From positions 1 through 23,620 of the forward strand of contig DDBE01000082.1 of assembly GCA_002332715.1 (NCBI GenBank): DNA of 23,620 bases, in the 5' to 3' direction. The first letter of the stretch is position 1. Every line of letters begins with the position of its first letter. Shown here in pieces: positions 22,939 through 23,620 of this stretch. Source of the DNA: Flavobacteriales bacterium UBA2040 (lineage in GTDB: Bacteria > Bacteroidota > Bacteroidia > Flavobacteriales_D > Crocinitomicaceae). The position numbers and the translations under genes were made by a program. A model generated the notes under the pieces. The model ran no database searches, was not told where the DNA came from, and saw only the letters and a list, made by a program, of their open reading frames with translations.

Positions 22939-23620
22939 CTATTTAACACTATTTTTTTGTGTCAAACTAGTTGTTCCGTTTGTAATTGTCACAAAATAGA
23001 AACCAGCAGCTACATTCAAGTTGAATTGCATTGATGCAGACTCATTTACATTGATGTTGCTACTCTCAACTTCAAGACCTGATACATCTGTTATTTTTAC
23101 AGTATAATTATCAGATTGTGCATTCTTGAAATCCAGTTTGAATTGGCCGTTGTTTGGACTTGGGTACATCGACACTTCCGCATCCAATGTGTTCTCCTCC
23201 AAACCGACAACTGATAATTGAATCAATTCAACATCATCCATAAAGAATTCAGAACCCACTTCAGTTGCAGCGGTTCCATCAGAATATCCAACTCCAAAAA
23301 TATCAGCAACTCCAAAACCTGCTGCAGCTCCCCAAGGCGCAGTACCAATTGAAGTTCCATTAATGAAAAGCTCTTTGGTCCCTGACGTAAGATTCACTAT
23401 TACCCGAACTGTATTCCAAGCGGCAATATTGTGTGTGAAGGTCAATGTTCCTGGTGCATCAGTGAAACCAGAACCATCGGCATTGAAAAAGAAATCTGCG
23501 CCATATTGATATCCTGCGCCACCTGTCACCTAGTTTCCGCCAAGATTAAAATAACCTCCTTTACTTTGCGGTACGAAGATTTTACATTTAAACTCGTAGG
23601 CTCCAGTGGTATATGTAGGC
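22939..23620 (-). pseudogene. Secreted LamG-like protein with T9SS domain, in-frame TAG, 5' end outside window
   Basis: From the window edge the minus strand reads PTYTTGAYEFKCKIFVPQSK then GGYFNLGGN, meets TAG at 23530-23532, and continues in the same frame VTGGAGYQYGADFFFNADGS to the natural stop at 22939. The segment with AWNTVRVIVNLTSGTKELFI, NGTSIG and a final FMDDVELIQL is a concanavalin-like/LamG jelly-roll. Residues from about VSMYPSPNNGQFKLDF to the end (YTVKITDVSGLEVES, FNLNVAAGFYFVTITNG) are a T9SS type A sorting domain. The protein would be Sec-exported and then secreted or surface-attached through T9SS, and LamG folds often bind glycans. Protein-like sequence on both sides of the TAG argues for one gene broken by a single base change (for example from TGG, CAG or AAG) or a base error. 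A GTG just after the TAG is not a credible start, as no signal peptide would remain. Confidence 0.75.

Noticed and set aside
9965..23620. A recoded genetic code reading TAA or TAG as an amino acid
   Set aside because: Intact genes in the window end in TAA, TAG and TGA at conserved C-termini (efp, mutB, rimO), so wholesale reassignment does not fit; pseudogenes or errors are simpler.

Overview
The window reads as chromosomal DNA of a low-GC Bacteroidota, most likely a free-living Flavobacteriales (a Crocinitomicaceae/Fluviicola-like member is my guess, not shown). The grounds are: two secreted proteins ending in type IX secretion (T9SS) C-terminal sorting domains; several genes preceded by the Bacteroidota -7 promoter element TAnnTTTG rather than sigma70 boxes; weak Shine-Dalgarno signals; and an AsmA-like protein, LapA-like protein, beta-barrel porin and MutAB pair of the kind seen in that phylum. 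I see no rRNA, tRNA, CRISPR array, insertion sequence or phage gene. TAA, TAG and TGA are all used as normal gene ends.

Layout. 1-906 (minus): the 5' end of a Nif3-like metal protein gene, 3 bp after a beta-barrel outer-membrane protein gene. 978-3842 (plus): a large AsmA-like inner-membrane protein with a charged helical tail. 3843-4198: degenerate short repeats, an uncatalogued 56-residue two-helix membrane protein, and a direct repeat with 20-bp period. 4199-8365 (plus): a tightly coupled operon of an EI24/CysZ-type membrane protein, methylmalonyl-CoA mutase small subunit and large subunit (14-bp and 4-bp overlaps), linking succinyl-CoA and methylmalonyl-CoA. 8452-9177 (plus): a secreted protein of unknown function with a clear terminator. 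9232-13000: minus-strand genes for a small conserved protein, a decayed coiled-coil gene, a LapA-like protein, a T9SS-exported kelch protein and an MscS-type channel. 13005-13571 (plus): elongation factor P. 13582-16021 (minus): a broken lipoprotein gene, RimO (ribosomal protein S12 methylthiotransferase) and an unknown 178-residue protein. 16332-22154 (plus): a complete tripartite RND efflux operon (adaptor, permease, TolC-like channel). 22216-23620 (minus): an AhpD-like carboxymuconolactone decarboxylase family protein and a LamG/T9SS secreted protein cut by the window edge.

The least expected feature is not a new system. It is that three separate minus-strand genes (about 9965-10458, 13582-14046, 22939-23620) stay open in frame except for isolated TAA or TAG codons, one of them also with a frameshift. 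They look like recent pseudogenes or assembly errors; recoding is unlikely but testable. Other points worth a look are an RND permease with an apparent extra pair of membrane helices, the 20-bp-period repeat before the EI24-mutAB operon, and a 16-bp palindrome upstream of the AhpD-like gene. I found no convincing previously undescribed multi-gene system.
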